Assembly: GCF_024700075.1 (NCBI RefSeq)
Contig: NZ_JAJONE010000001.1
Span: forward strand, 4,177,001-4,241,000
Origin: Hymenobacter sp. J193
Lineage (GTDB): Bacteria; Bacteroidota; Bacteroidia; Cytophagales; Hymenobacteraceae
Direction of reading: 5' to 3'
DNA: 64,000 nt
Shown here: positions 44,364 to 53,566 of the stretch, in pieces
Position numbering within the stretch: position 1 is the stretch's first letter
Layout: every line of letters starts with the position of its first letter
Program-made: the position numbers and the translations under genes
The notes under the pieces: generated by a model
Told to the model about the DNA's origin: nothing
The model's input: the letters and a program-made list of their open reading frames with translations, nothing else
Database searches by the model: none

Positions 44364-44951
44364 ATGAAAACGACTTCCACCGCCCTGCTTTCCGAAACCG
44401 CGCTGCTGGCCGACTGCTGCCGCGGCAACGCCCGCGCCCAGCGCCTGCTCTATGACCGGCTGGCGCCTAAAATGCTGGCTGCCTGCCGCCGCTACCTGCG
44501 TAACCCCGACGACGCCGAGGAAGCCATGATGACCGGCTTCGTGAAGGTGTTCCGGGGCCTGGGCAGCTTCCGCCACGAGGGCTCCTTCGAAGGCTGGGTG
44601 CGCCGCATTATGGTGCGCGAGTGCCTGAACGTGCTGGGCCGCCACGAGCCCCTGCTGCTGACCCTCGACGATTGCCCCAGTCTGGCGCCCGCCCTGCCCG
44701 CCGCAGCCGAAACCGACCTACAGGCGGCCGACCTGCTGGCTTTGGTGCAGGGGCTGCCCGTCGGCTACCGCACCGTGTTCAACCTGTTTGCGCTGGAAGG
44801 CTACAACCACCCCGAAATAGCCGCGCTGCTAGGCATTTCGGAGGGCACCAGCAAGTCGCAGCTGAGCAAGGCCCGCGCCCTGCTGCAGCGCCGCGTGGCG
44901 GCGCTTTTCCTTTCCTCCACTCCCGAAACCTGCCTTCGCTATGCTGCTTAG
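44364..44951 (+). CDS. ECF-type RNA polymerase sigma factor
   Basis: 195 residues. Region 2 (LLYDRLAPKMLAACRRYL, NPDDAEEAMMTGFVKVF) and region 4 (GLPVGYRTVFNLFALEGYNHPEIAALLG, ISEGTSKSQLSKARALL) are clear, without an anti-sigma gene next to it. It sits between the ABC ATPase and permease genes and overlaps the first permease gene by 11 bases, so it belongs to the same operon. Target promoters are unknown. Confidence 0.85.
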   Translation: MKTTSTALLSETALLADCCRGNARAQRLLYDRLAPKMLAACRRYLRNPDDAEEAMMTGFVKVFRGLGSFRHEGSFEGWVRRIMVRECLNVLGRHEPLLLTLDDCPSLAPALPAAAETDLQAADLLALVQGLPVGYRTVFNLFALEGYNHPEIAALLGISEGTSKSQLSKARALLQRRVAALFLSSTPETCLRYAA

Positions 44952-46200
44952 CTATCTGAAAATTGCCTGGAAGGTGCTGCTGCGCCGCAAGTTCTTCACC
45001 GCCATCAGCCTGTTTGGCATTTCCTTCACCCTCATGATTCTGCTCGTGCTGGTGGCCGTGGTCGACCACTTCAGCGGGGCCCACGCCCCCGAGAAGCGCC
45101 TCGACCAGATGGCCTTCGTGAATTCCCTGCGGGAGCGGTTCAAGGACGGCGGCTCCAACAACATGCCCGTGAGTGCCTACTTCATCGACAAGTACGTGCG
45201 CACCCTCAAAACGCCCGAGCTGGTGGCCCTCACCTCGATAACGAATGCCGCCACCTCCTTCGCCAACAACCAGACCCTGACGCTGGACGTGCGCTACACC
45301 GATGCCAACTTCTGGCGCCTGATGGACTTTGAGTTTCTGGATGGTCGTCCGTTTTCGGCCGCTGAAACCGACCAGCGCAGCCGCGTGTGCGTTATCAACC
45401 AGCACACGGCCCGCACTTACTTCGGCACCGAGAAAGGAGTAGCCGGCCGCACCCTCGAAATCGGGCCCTACACCTACCGCATTACCGGCGTAGTGCCCGA
45501 TGTACCCGTGATGCGCCTCTACTCCAGCTCCGACGTGTGGGTGCCCTACACTCTGAGCAACGAGCTATTTGGTGACCAGCGCCTGGAAGGCGCGTTTATG
45601 GCCATTATGCTAGCTCCCTCTGCCAGTCAGGTGCCAGCCATGCGCCAGGAGTTTGAGCAGGTTGCCAGGCGCATTCCGCTGCCCGATCCGCAGCGCTTCG
45701 ACAAGCTCTCCGTGCACGCCGACCCGGCCCTGGCCAGCGTAGTGCGCCAGCTGACGAGCAGCCAGGAAAAGGAATCCGATGGGATGGAGCTGTTTCTGAG
45801 CGTGTGTGGGGGGCTGGCGCTGCTGTTTATGCTGCTGCCTGCCCTGAACCTGGTGAACCTGAACGTGACGCGGATTTTGGAGCGCAGCAGCGAGATTGGG
45901 GTGCGTAAGGCCTTCGGTGCCTCGCGCCGGGTGCTGGTAGGCCAGTTCCTGGTCGAAAATATTGTGCTGGCCCTGCTGGGCGGCGTGCTGGGCCTGGGCC
46001 TGGCGTCCGTGGTGCTGTACATCCTCAACGAGTCGCAGTTTATTGCCTACTCCCACTTTGGATTGAGCTGGAGCGCCTTCGCGGCGGGGCTGGGCCTCAC
46101 GCTGGTGTTTGGGCTGATGAGCGGGGTATACCCGGCCTGGAAAATGGCCCGCCTCAACCCCGTAACGGCGCTGCGTGGCAGCGGAGCCGGGCCGCGCTAG
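44941..46200 (+). CDS. ABC transporter permease, MacB/FtsX type (1)
   Basis: 419 residues. An N-terminal membrane helix (FFTAISLFGISFTLMILLVLVAV), a large periplasmic domain, and three C-terminal helices with the FtsX pattern (LNLVNLNVTRILERSSEIGVRKAFGASRR, then ENIVLALLGGVLGLGLASVVLYI, then FAAGLGLTLVFGLMSGVYPAWKMARLNPVTALR). Together with the ATPase and the second permease it forms a mechanotransmission-type ABC transporter. Confidence 0.88.
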   Translation: MLLSYLKIAWKVLLRRKFFTAISLFGISFTLMILLVLVAVVDHFSGAHAPEKRLDQMAFVNSLRERFKDGGSNNMPVSAYFIDKYVRTLKTPELVALTSITNAATSFANNQTLTLDVRYTDANFWRLMDFEFLDGRPFSAAETDQRSRVCVINQHTARTYFGTEKGVAGRTLEIGPYTYRITGVVPDVPVMRLYSSSDVWVPYTLSNELFGDQRLEGAFMAIMLAPSASQVPAMRQEFEQVARRIPLPDPQRFDKLSVHADPALASVVRQLTSSQEKESDGMELFLSVCGGLALLFMLLPALNLVNLNVTRILERSSEIGVRKAFGASRRVLVGQFLVENIVLALLGGVLGLGLASVVLYILNESQFIAYSHFGLSWSAFAAGLGLTLVFGLMSGVYPAWKMARLNPVTALRGSGAGPR

Positions 46201-46239
46201 CCGCCCGGGTTTCTTCCTTACCTTCCTTTTCTTCCGGCC

Positions 46240-47439
46240 ATGATTCGTCATTTATTTCGCCTGATCTGGAACCGCAAGCGCACCAACGTGCTGCTGCTGT
46301 CCGAAATCTTCTTCTCCTTCGTGGTGCTCTTCGGGGTGGCCACCATTTTCATCGGCTTCGGCCGCAACTACGTGCTGCCCCGGGGCTTTGCCCACGAGCA
46401 GGTATGGCGCTTGAACATTGCCGCCGGGCAGGGCGAGAAAATGCCCCACCCCCAGCTCGACGACGTGCTGCGCCAGGTGCGCGCTCTGCCCGGCGTGCAG
46501 GAGCTTACCCTTACCAGTCAGAACACGCCCTTCCGCTTTATCACCATGAACGGGGAGTTTGAGGCCGGTAAAAACAAGATGGACAACGTAGACCGCTACG
46601 ATGCCGACGACCGGTATGCGGCCACTATGGGTCTGCAGCTGCTGGAAGGCCGCTGGTTCCAGCCCTCCGACGACGCTTCCACGCGTCGGCCGGCCGTCAT
46701 CAGCCGCAACATGCGCGAAAAGCTGTTTGGCGACGCGCCGCGCGTGGTGGGCCAGGTAGTCCGGGAAAGCGCGGGACCCGGCACCGAGACCAGAACGGAG
46801 TTTCAGGTAGTGGGCGTAACGGAAAACGTGCGTCCTCATAGCGACTTCGACGGTGAGGCTCCTTCGATGTGGATGCGCCTGCAGCCTCACGATACCACCC
46901 GGTGGGAAGGCGCCACCGTGCTGGTGCGCGTGGCCCCCGGCCAGGGTGCCGAGCTGCAGCAGAAGATGGTGCACACCATAGCCGGCGTCACCCGCAAGTG
47001 GAGCACCCAGGTATACGCCCTGGAAACCGACCGCCTCGACAAGCTCAAAATCACCGTGGCACCGCTGGCCGCCCTGGCCGTGGTGGGGCTGTTTCTGATT
47101 GTGAATGTGGCCCTGGGCTTGTTTGGGGTGCTGTGGTACAACATCAACCAGCGTCGCGCTGAAATAGGCCTGCGCCGCGCCCTCGGAGCTTCAGGCCCCG
47201 GTATCAGCGCGCAGTTTCTGGGCGAGATGCTGGTGCTGACTACGCTGGGCGTAACGTTGGGCTTGCTGCTGGCGGCGCAGTTTCCGCTGCTGGACGCCTT
47301 CGACGTGCCCTCCAACGTGTATGTACTAGGCATGCTGGCCGCCACCGGCCTCATCTTCCTGCTCACCGCCTTGTGCGCCTGGCAGCCCAGCCGCCTGGCG
47401 GCCCGCATTCAGCCTGCCGTAGCCCTGCGCGAGGAGTAG
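46240..47439 (+). CDS. ABC transporter permease, MacB/FtsX type (2)
   Basis: 399 residues with the same layout as the preceding permease: N-terminal helix (SEIFFSFVVLFGVATIFIGF), periplasmic domain (about 60-270), and C-terminal FtsX helices with NQRRAEIGLRRALGASGPGI and AWQPSRLAARIQPAVALREE at the end. Two different permeases imply a heterodimeric transporter. It is 39 bases after the first permease. A long repeat-rich gap separates it from the response regulator. Confidence 0.88.
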   Translation: MIRHLFRLIWNRKRTNVLLLSEIFFSFVVLFGVATIFIGFGRNYVLPRGFAHEQVWRLNIAAGQGEKMPHPQLDDVLRQVRALPGVQELTLTSQNTPFRFITMNGEFEAGKNKMDNVDRYDADDRYAATMGLQLLEGRWFQPSDDASTRRPAVISRNMREKLFGDAPRVVGQVVRESAGPGTETRTEFQVVGVTENVRPHSDFDGEAPSMWMRLQPHDTTRWEGATVLVRVAPGQGAELQQKMVHTIAGVTRKWSTQVYALETDRLDKLKITVAPLAALAVVGLFLIVNVALGLFGVLWYNINQRRAEIGLRRALGASGPGISAQFLGEMLVLTTLGVTLGLLLAAQFPLLDAFDVPSNVYVLGMLAATGLIFLLTALCAWQPSRLAARIQPAVALREE

Positions 47440-47441
47440 GG

Positions 47442-47720
47442 GTGACAGGTGATGAGGTAACAGGTGACAGGTAACACGTGACAGGTAAAAAGTTGTCATT
47501 GCGAGGCATGTGGCGCATCAAGTCAGGGTCCGAAGCAATCCGTCCTGTACAAAACCAGCCCCGTTCTTCTACCAGAAAGCTCCTGACGCTGGCTACACGC
47601 TGAAGGCTTGTCACATCCTGGGGCTTGATGCGTTGCCCAGGACGGATTGCTTCGCTACACTGGCAATGACGGTGTTTTTTTCCTTGTCACCTATCACCTG
47701 TCACCTGCTCACCTGTCATC
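47442..47720. mobile_element. nested inverted-repeat element
   Basis: Outer arms made of short GTGACAGGT / ACCTGTCAC repeats enclose an inner pair GTCATTGCGAGG...GAAGCAATCCGTCCTG and CAGGACGGATTGCTTCG...GGCAATGAC. No gene lies inside. The inner ends are of a type widely repeated in bacterial genomes. It fills the 318-base gap between permease and response regulator. Confidence 0.55.
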
Positions 47721-47757
47721 ATAAATTCCGTCCTTCGCTTCTCTATTTTCTGTACGC

Positions 47758-49155
47758 ATGATTCTGATTGTCGACGACGACGTGGCGGTGCGCACCTCGC
47801 TTAGCCTGCTGCTCAAGCAGGCCGGCTACGTGGCCAAAGCGGTGGGTACGCCCGATGCGGCCCTGGCCGTGGTGCCCGACCCGGCCGTGCAGCTGGTACT
47901 GATGGATATGAACTACTCCCTCGATACCACCGGCCACGACGGGCTGGCGCTGCTGGCGCAGGTGAAGGCCGTGCGCCCGGCCCTGCCGGTCATCCTTATC
48001 ACGGGCTGGGGCTCTATCTCGCTGGCCGTAGAAGGGATGAAGGCCGGCGCTGCCGAGTTTATAACCAAGCCCTGGAACAACGACGCCCTGCTGCAAACCA
48101 TCCGCACCTGCCTGGACCTGGCTGCATCTGATGCTGCACCGGCCCCCGACGATGCCCAGGCGCCCACCCGCCGCCAGCTCGACAAGCAGTTTGCCTTCCA
48201 GAACATCATCGGGCAGGATGCGCGGCTGCTGCACGTGCTGCGCAGCGTGGGCCAAGTGGCCGCCACCGATGCCTCAGTGCTGATCGAGGGTGAGTCGGGC
48301 ACGGGCAAGGAGCTGATTGCGGAAGCCGTGCACCAGAACTCCCACCGCCGCCGCCAGCCCTTCGTGAAGGTGAACCTGGGCGGCATTTCGGCCTCCCTGT
48401 TTGAAAGCGAAATGTTCGGACACCGGCGCGGGGCCTTCACCGACGCCAAAACCGACCGGGTGGGCCGCTTCGAGTTGGCCAACGGCGGCACCATTTTCCT
48501 CGACGAGATAGGGGAGCTGGACATGACCTCGCAGGTGAAGCTGCTGCGCGTGCTGCAGGACCGCACCTACGAGGTGCTGGGCGACAGCAAGGCGCGCCGC
48601 CTCGATATCCGCGTCATCTGCGCTACCAACCGGGACCTGGCCCAGGAAGTGCGCGAGGGCCGCTTCCGCGAAGATTTGTTTTACCGCATCAACCTGATAA
48701 CCGTGCGCCTGCCCGCCCTGCGCGAGCGGCCCACCGACATTCCGCTGCTGGTCCAGCACTTCGTGGATTACCTGCGCGCTACCTACAACCGGGCTTCGCT
48801 GAAGGTTAATACCCGCGCTATGCACTGGCTGCGCGAGCAGCCGCTGCCCGGCAATATCCGGGAGCTGAAAAACCTGGTGGAGCGGGCCGTGCTGGTCAGC
48901 GGCAAGGACGAGCTGGGCCCCGAGGACTTCCAGGCGCAGTTTCGACCCACGGCCGTGCCCGTCGCGGCGCAGCCGGGCGAGCTGCCCGCCGTGGGCTCCA
49001 TCACCCTCGATGAGCTGGAAGCGCAGATGATCCGCAAGTCGATGGAGCACTACGCCGGCAACGTGAGCCGCGTGGCCAAAGCCCTGGGCCTGAGCCGTGG
49101 CGCCCTCTACCGCCGCCTGGAGAAATACGCCATTCCGTTCGACGTGACGCAGTAG
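47758..49155 (+). CDS. NtrC-family sigma54-dependent response regulator
   Basis: 465 residues. Receiver domain with DDD near residue 6-8, phospho-acceptor Asp 50 (VLMDMNYS) and Lys (ITKPWNN). AAA+ domain with Walker A GESGTGKELIAE and Walker B GGTIFLDEIGEL; the sigma54-contact loop reads GAFTDA instead of GAFTGA. The Fis-type HTH is at the end (NVSRVAKALGLSRGALYRRL). The gene is followed by its probable partner kinase and lies downstream of two sigma54-like promoters, so it is the best candidate to bind the TGTCCG dyads. Confidence 0.9.
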   Translation: MILIVDDDVAVRTSLSLLLKQAGYVAKAVGTPDAALAVVPDPAVQLVLMDMNYSLDTTGHDGLALLAQVKAVRPALPVILITGWGSISLAVEGMKAGAAEFITKPWNNDALLQTIRTCLDLAASDAAPAPDDAQAPTRRQLDKQFAFQNIIGQDARLLHVLRSVGQVAATDASVLIEGESGTGKELIAEAVHQNSHRRRQPFVKVNLGGISASLFESEMFGHRRGAFTDAKTDRVGRFELANGGTIFLDEIGELDMTSQVKLLRVLQDRTYEVLGDSKARRLDIRVICATNRDLAQEVREGRFREDLFYRINLITVRLPALRERPTDIPLLVQHFVDYLRATYNRASLKVNTRAMHWLREQPLPGNIRELKNLVERAVLVSGKDELGPEDFQAQFRPTAVPVAAQPGELPAVGSITLDELEAQMIRKSMEHYAGNVSRVAKALGLSRGALYRRLEKYAIPFDVTQ

Positions 49156-49166
49156 CGCAGCCAGTT

Positions 49167-49325
49167 CTCCTCCTTTTTTTCAAGGAGGGGTAGCCGGAGG
49201 CCGGGGTGGTAGAGCTAGAAGGTAGAAAAAGCTAGGACTACCCGTTCTTTCTGTATTCTTGGCGCCGGTTTCTAACTCTGGTTTAACCACCCCGGCCTCC
49301 GGTCCCTCCTTGAAAAAAGGAGGGG
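49167..49325. mobile_element. inverted-repeat element (MITE-like), CCTCCTT...CCGGGGTGGT family
   Basis: Left arm begins CTCCTCCTTTTTTTCAAGGA and ends CCGGGGTGGT at about 49210; the right arm at 49286-49325 is nearly its reverse complement. The small palindrome CAAGGAGG/CCTCCTTG sits in each arm. It separates the regulator gene from the kinase gene, so it may affect their coupling. Confidence 0.6.
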
Positions 49326-49353
49326 CGTTTCTTAGCTCTAGCTGTATTGCTTG

Positions 49354-50652
49354 ATGTCACTGCGTCTGAAGTTCCTGCTGTTTGCCTTTCTGATTCATGG
49401 CCTGCTGCTGGGGCTTACGTGGCAGGTACTGCGCCAGCATACGGCGTGGTTTATCGGGGCGGAGGTGCTGCTGGTGGCGTCGGTTATCCTCACGGTGCAG
49501 CTGTACCGGGATTTTGTGCGGCCCTTCCAGTTGATTGCGGCCGGTACGGAAGCCATTCGGGCCAAGGATTTCTCCACCAAGTTTGTGCCCGTGCAGCAGC
49601 GCGAAATGGACCAGCTGATTGACGTTTACAATCACATGATTGATGAGCTGCGCCAGGAGCGCATAACCCAGCACGAGAAAAGCTTTCTGCTGGAACACCT
49701 TATCCAAGCCTCGCCGGCCGGTATTCTGCTGCTGGATTTCGAGGGCCGGATTGAGTCGGTAAACCCGGCGGCGGTGCGGCTGCTACAAGTGCCGGCCGCT
49801 GCGCTGGTAGGCCAGTTGCCCGCTGCCCTGCCCGGCGACTGGGGCGTGGCCCTGGGCAGCCTGCGCCCGGGTCAGCCGCAGGCGGTTCAGCTCTCGGGCA
49901 TGCAGAGCTACCGCGCCCACGCCTCGCACTTCCTCGACCGGGGCTTCACGCGCTACTTTATCGTGCTGGAAGAGCTGACCCAGGACATCATCCGCCAGGA
50001 AAAGCAGGCCTATGAGAAGCTGATCCGGATGATGTCGCACGAGGTCAACAACTCCATCGGGGCCGTCAACTCCATCCTGCAAAGCTTCCACTATTACGCC
50101 CCCCAGCTAGCCCAGGACGACCGCGCCGACTTCACCGAAGCGCTGGATGTATCCGTGACGCGCAGCACGCACCTGGCCAACTTCATTGCCAACTTTGCCC
50201 ACCTGGTGCGCCTGCCCCCGCCTGCGCGCCGCCCCATAGATGTGCACGAGCTGCTGAAATCAACCTGCCGGCTGCTGCAGGTACAGAGCGAGAAGCGCCG
50301 CATCCGCTGGCACTGGCAGCTCACGGAGGGGCCGCTGTTCGTGAATCTCGATGCCCAGCAGCTGGAGCAGGCCCTGCTCAACATTGGCAAAAACGCCCTC
50401 GAAGCCATTGGGGAAGAGGGTAATGTGTGGGTGCGCACCACGGCGCAGCCGCCCACCGTCGTCATCGAAAACGACGGGCCCGGCATTCCGGCCGAAGTGC
50501 AGCGCCACCTGTTCACGCCCTTCTACAGCACGAAGCCCGATGGCCAAGGCATCGGCCTCACCCTCATCCGCGACATCCTGCTGCAGCACGAGTTTGCCTT
50601 CACGCTGCAAACCGAGGAGGCGGGCCGCACGGCGTTTACTATTCGGTTTTAG
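49354..50652 (+). CDS. NtrB-like sensor histidine kinase
   Basis: 432 residues from ATG 49354; a TTG directly before it is in frame. Two N-terminal membrane helices (FLLFAFLIHGLLLGLTWQVL; AEVLLVASVILTVQLY) with almost no periplasmic loop, then HAMP-like region, a PAS domain (ASPAGILLLDFEGRIESVNPAAVRLL), the phospho-acceptor His (MMSHEVNNSIGAVNSIL), N box (LLNIGKNALEAIGEEG) and G boxes (IENDGPGIP; GQGIGLTLIRDIL). It would phosphorylate the adjacent response regulator. Confidence 0.9.
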   Translation: MSLRLKFLLFAFLIHGLLLGLTWQVLRQHTAWFIGAEVLLVASVILTVQLYRDFVRPFQLIAAGTEAIRAKDFSTKFVPVQQREMDQLIDVYNHMIDELRQERITQHEKSFLLEHLIQASPAGILLLDFEGRIESVNPAAVRLLQVPAAALVGQLPAALPGDWGVALGSLRPGQPQAVQLSGMQSYRAHASHFLDRGFTRYFIVLEELTQDIIRQEKQAYEKLIRMMSHEVNNSIGAVNSILQSFHYYAPQLAQDDRADFTEALDVSVTRSTHLANFIANFAHLVRLPPPARRPIDVHELLKSTCRLLQVQSEKRRIRWHWQLTEGPLFVNLDAQQLEQALLNIGKNALEAIGEEGNVWVRTTAQPPTVVIENDGPGIPAEVQRHLFTPFYSTKPDGQGIGLTLIRDILLQHEFAFTLQTEEAGRTAFTIRF

Positions 50653-50678
50653 GCCGCCCTGCGCTACGGAGAGAGGAT

Positions 50679-50708
50679 GCCAGCCACGCTGCCTGGCGCA
50701 CTTTTTTT
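50679..50708 (+). terminator. Rho-independent terminator of the kinase gene
   Basis: GCCAG...CTGGC hairpin (50679-50697) followed by GCACTTTTTTT, 27 bases after the kinase stop. Confidence 0.7.
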
Positions 50709-50828
50709 GGCTAGGGTGTGAGCAGTGTGGGCTTCTGAGCGTACCCGCGTTCTGCCCGCAGCCCTGCAGGCGCCGTTCCACGCCTTCCCGGTGGCTTCAA
50801 GCTACTACGCTACAGCTCGGCTTTTAGC

Positions 50829-51758
50829 TTAGACCCAGTTCACACCTTTGCGCAGCCACTGCTGGGTGGCGTCTTCGGGGGAGCCGGGCTCGATGGGGAA
50901 GTTGTAGTGCCACTCGGCCTGGGGCGGCAAGCTCATCAGAATACTCTCGGTGCGGCCCCCGGTTTCCAGCCCGAACTTGGTGCCCCGGTCAATGGCCAGG
51001 TTGAACTCGGCGTAGCGGCCCCGGCGCACCAGCTGCCACTGCTTCTGCCGCTCAGTGTACGGCAGGCAGGCATTCTGGCGCATGATGGTACCATAAGTGC
51101 GGCCGTAGACCTCGCCCACATCCTGCACAAACGCAAACAGCTCCTCAAATGAGCCGTCCTTACCCACGGTGAGCCGGTCGAAGAAGATGCCGCCGATGCC
51201 GCGGGTTTCCTGACGGTGGGGCAGAAAGAAGTACTCATCGGCCCACCGCTTGAAGTGCGGGTAGTAGCTGGTGTCGTGGCGCTGGCATACGGCCTGAATC
51301 TGCTCATGAAACCAGCGGGCCTGGGCCTCGTCCACGTAGATAGGCGTCAGATCCAGCCCGCCGCCAAACCAGGCATCCCCGTTGTCGGTCTCGAAGTAGC
51401 GCACGTTCATGTGCGAAATCGGCACCAGTGGGCTGCCCGGGTGCTGCACCACCGAGACGCCGGTGGCAAAGTAGTTCGGGTCGGGCATGAGCAGCGCGCG
51501 GGCCGCCGCCTCGCTCATCTGGCCCCACACGGCCGAGAAGGCGACCCCGCCTTTTTCCAGCACCGTCCCGTTCTGCAGCACGCGGGTGGCCCCGCCGCCC
51601 CCGCCAACATGCTGCCAGGCGTCCTCCTGAAAGCGTTTTCCGCTGCCGTCGGCGGCTTCGAGGCGGTGGCAGAGCCAGTCCTGAAACTGGCGCATCCAGT
51701 TTTCAGCCAAAATGCGGGGCGGAGCAACAGCGAGGGCAGCGGTAGTCATGGTAAGCAT
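50829..51758 (-). CDS. hemF: oxygen-dependent coproporphyrinogen III oxidase
   Basis: 309 residues. It decarboxylates coproporphyrinogen III to protoporphyrinogen IX using oxygen, a late step of haem synthesis. Conserved segments: PLVPISHMNVRYFE, then AWFGGGLDLTPIYVDEAQARWFH, and GGIFFDRL. ATG 51749 would remove three residues. It is the last gene of the cbb3 cluster, 36 bases after the universal stress protein gene, which makes sense because the oxidase needs haem. Confidence 0.93.
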   Translation of the reverse strand: MLTMTTAALAVAPPRILAENWMRQFQDWLCHRLEAADGSGKRFQEDAWQHVGGGGGATRVLQNGTVLEKGGVAFSAVWGQMSEAAARALLMPDPNYFATGVSVVQHPGSPLVPISHMNVRYFETDNGDAWFGGGLDLTPIYVDEAQARWFHEQIQAVCQRHDTSYYPHFKRWADEYFFLPHRQETRGIGGIFFDRLTVGKDGSFEELFAFVQDVGEVYGRTYGTIMRQNACLPYTERQKQWQLVRRGRYAEFNLAIDRGTKFGLETGGRTESILMSLPPQAEWHYNFPIEPGSPEDATQQWLRKGVNWV

Positions 51759-51794
51759 GAAGGTAAAAGCTGTGTAGGGTATCCGGGCCGGGAA

Positions 51795-52715
51795 TCAGGC
51801 CCAATGGACAGCATAGTAATCGGGCAACAGAGCATTGACCTGCTCTTTCTTCAGCTGTTCGGCGCACCGGGCGCAGCAGGCTACCCGGGGCTGACGCTCC
51901 ACGGCCCGCAGCACCAGCACCGGAATCTGGGTGTGGTAGGCACGGGTGGTGGTGTAGCAAGAGTCGAAGTAGCGTAACAGCTCCGCCTCGCTGTTGGGGG
52001 CAATAATGAGCAGTTGGGCCTGCTGCCGGGCACAGAACTCGCCGACGCCTTCCAGCGGGGCATCATCTTCCACCAAGTGGGGAGTAGTAGTGAGCCAGGT
52101 GAGCTGAGCCCCGACCTTGCCGAGGGCCTGCTTGAGTTGGCGTCGCCGGGGCCGCTCGGCCGGCGAATAAAACTGCACCAGGTCTAACGGGGCCGGGAAA
52201 GCGCCTTCCAGCGCTGACAAGCGGGGCAGGATGTCGGTATTCAGGGCGGTGAAATCAGCGGCGAAAACCACCCGCGCAGGCAGAGCGCGGCGCCCTGGCG
52301 GCACTACCAGCACCGGGCACGTGACCAGCCGGGTGATGGAGGCGGCGTGGTTGCCGGGTGCGGCCTGCTGGCCGCAGTCGATGTGCTCAAGGCCCATCAC
52401 CACCAGGTCGGCGGCGCAGCGGGCTGCTTCGGCCTGCACATGGTCGTGGAGGCAGCCGCTCAGAATGCGGTAGCGGTACTGAATGCGGCGGCCATCCTGG
52501 CGGGTAAGCTGCTGATAGCGCAGGCGCTCCACCAGGCTCCGCAGCCGCTGTTCCTGCACGTCAAGCGCCTTCTCCGCTGCCGCCATACCATCCGATTCGG
52601 GGTGGCAATAAAGCAGCACCACTTCGGCAGGCCAGCGCACGGCCAGCTTGTTGGCGTAAGCCAGCGTGGGTTCAGCCGCAGCAGTATGGTCGATGGGAAC
52701 GAGAATGGTTTTCAT
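51795..52715 (-). CDS. tandem universal stress protein
   Basis: 306 residues with two Usp folds. The first runs from TILVPIDHTAAAEPTLAYA and contains GLEHIDCGQQAAPGNHAASI, the loop that binds ATP in ATP-binding members; the second (about 165-290, VFAADFTALNTDIL) is more divergent and lacks a full loop. It lies between the DsbD_2-type gene and hemF in the cbb3 cluster; Usp proteins are often found with microaerobic respiration genes. Confidence 0.8.
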   Translation of the reverse strand: MKTILVPIDHTAAAEPTLAYANKLAVRWPAEVVLLYCHPESDGMAAAEKALDVQEQRLRSLVERLRYQQLTRQDGRRIQYRYRILSGCLHDHVQAEAARCAADLVVMGLEHIDCGQQAAPGNHAASITRLVTCPVLVVPPGRRALPARVVFAADFTALNTDILPRLSALEGAFPAPLDLVQFYSPAERPRRRQLKQALGKVGAQLTWLTTTPHLVEDDAPLEGVGEFCARQQAQLLIIAPNSEAELLRYFDSCYTTTRAYHTQIPVLVLRAVERQPRVACCARCAEQLKKEQVNALLPDYYAVHWA

Positions 52716-52769
52716 AAGGAGAAACGTAACGAAAGGAAAGCAGGGAGGAAAAAAAGGCAGCAGCAGACC

Positions 52770-53558
52770 CTACCGGCAGTTGTGCACCGACTGCGGCTGA
52801 CGAGCCTGGATTTTCTCCGGCGTGCTCAGCTGCGGGCTCAGGTACGGAATGCCCAGCCCCAGCCCGCGCATGATAAAAAGCACGGCCAGCCCCGAAGCCG
52901 CGTAGGGTACCGCCTGCCGCATGCGGGTGCGCCACAGCAGCGGCACTAGCCGCCCGGAGAGAGAAAGACCCAGCATCAGTGGGAGCGTGCCCAGGCCAAA
53001 GCTGGCCATGTAAGCCGCTGCGCCCGGTATGCCCGGTGCACTCAGGGCCCCGGCCAGCGCCAGGTACACCAGGCCGCAGGGCAGCAGCCCGTTGAGGACG
53101 CCCGTGAGGTACAAGGCCCGCCACGAAGGCTGCTGAAAAAGCCCGGCCAGCGTGTTCTTAACCCAGGCCAGGGGACGGCGCAAGCCCAGCAGGCCGGCCA
53201 GCCGGTCGGTGTAGCGCGGGGGCAGCCCCACGAGCACCAGAATCAGCAGGCCCGAGGCTATGGAGAGGCCTTGCTGCAGTCCGGCCAGGCGCAGGCTCTG
53301 GCCCAGCAGGCCGGCCGCCGCGCCCAGTGTGGCGTAGGTTGTGATGCGGCCCAGGTTATACAGCAGACGCCCGCCCACGTAGCGCGCCGAGGCAGCCTCC
53401 GCGCGGCCGGGCAGCGCCAGGGCAATGGCCCCACACATGCCTACGCAGTGGAAGCTGCCCAATAACCCAAAAACAAACCCGGCCCAAAGCATTGGCAGTA
53501 GAGAAATGGCGTATCTGATTCGGCCGGCAAGTACGGCCGCCCGGGCTGGGGCTAACAT
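52770..53558 (-). CDS. DsbD_2/TauE-like membrane protein of the cbb3 cluster
   Basis: 262 residues, or 240 if started at ATG 53492, which directly precedes the first conserved helix. Six or so membrane helices; FGLLGSFHCVGMCGAIAL and GVLNGLLPCGLVYLALA are the paired Cys motifs of the transmembrane cytochrome-biogenesis family often labelled sulfite exporter TauE/SafE. Next to ccoG and fixH this type of protein is thought to help metal or redox delivery for oxidase assembly. It overlaps no gene; fixH ends 8 bases upstream. Confidence 0.75.
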   Translation of the reverse strand: MLAPARAAVLAGRIRYAISLLPMLWAGFVFGLLGSFHCVGMCGAIALALPGRAEAASARYVGGRLLYNLGRITTYATLGAAAGLLGQSLRLAGLQQGLSIASGLLILVLVGLPPRYTDRLAGLLGLRRPLAWVKNTLAGLFQQPSWRALYLTGVLNGLLPCGLVYLALAGALSAPGIPGAAAYMASFGLGTLPLMLGLSLSGRLVPLLWRTRMRQAVPYAASGLAVLFIMRGLGLGIPYLSPQLSTPEKIQARQPQSVHNCR

Positions 53559-53566
53559 GATGAAAG

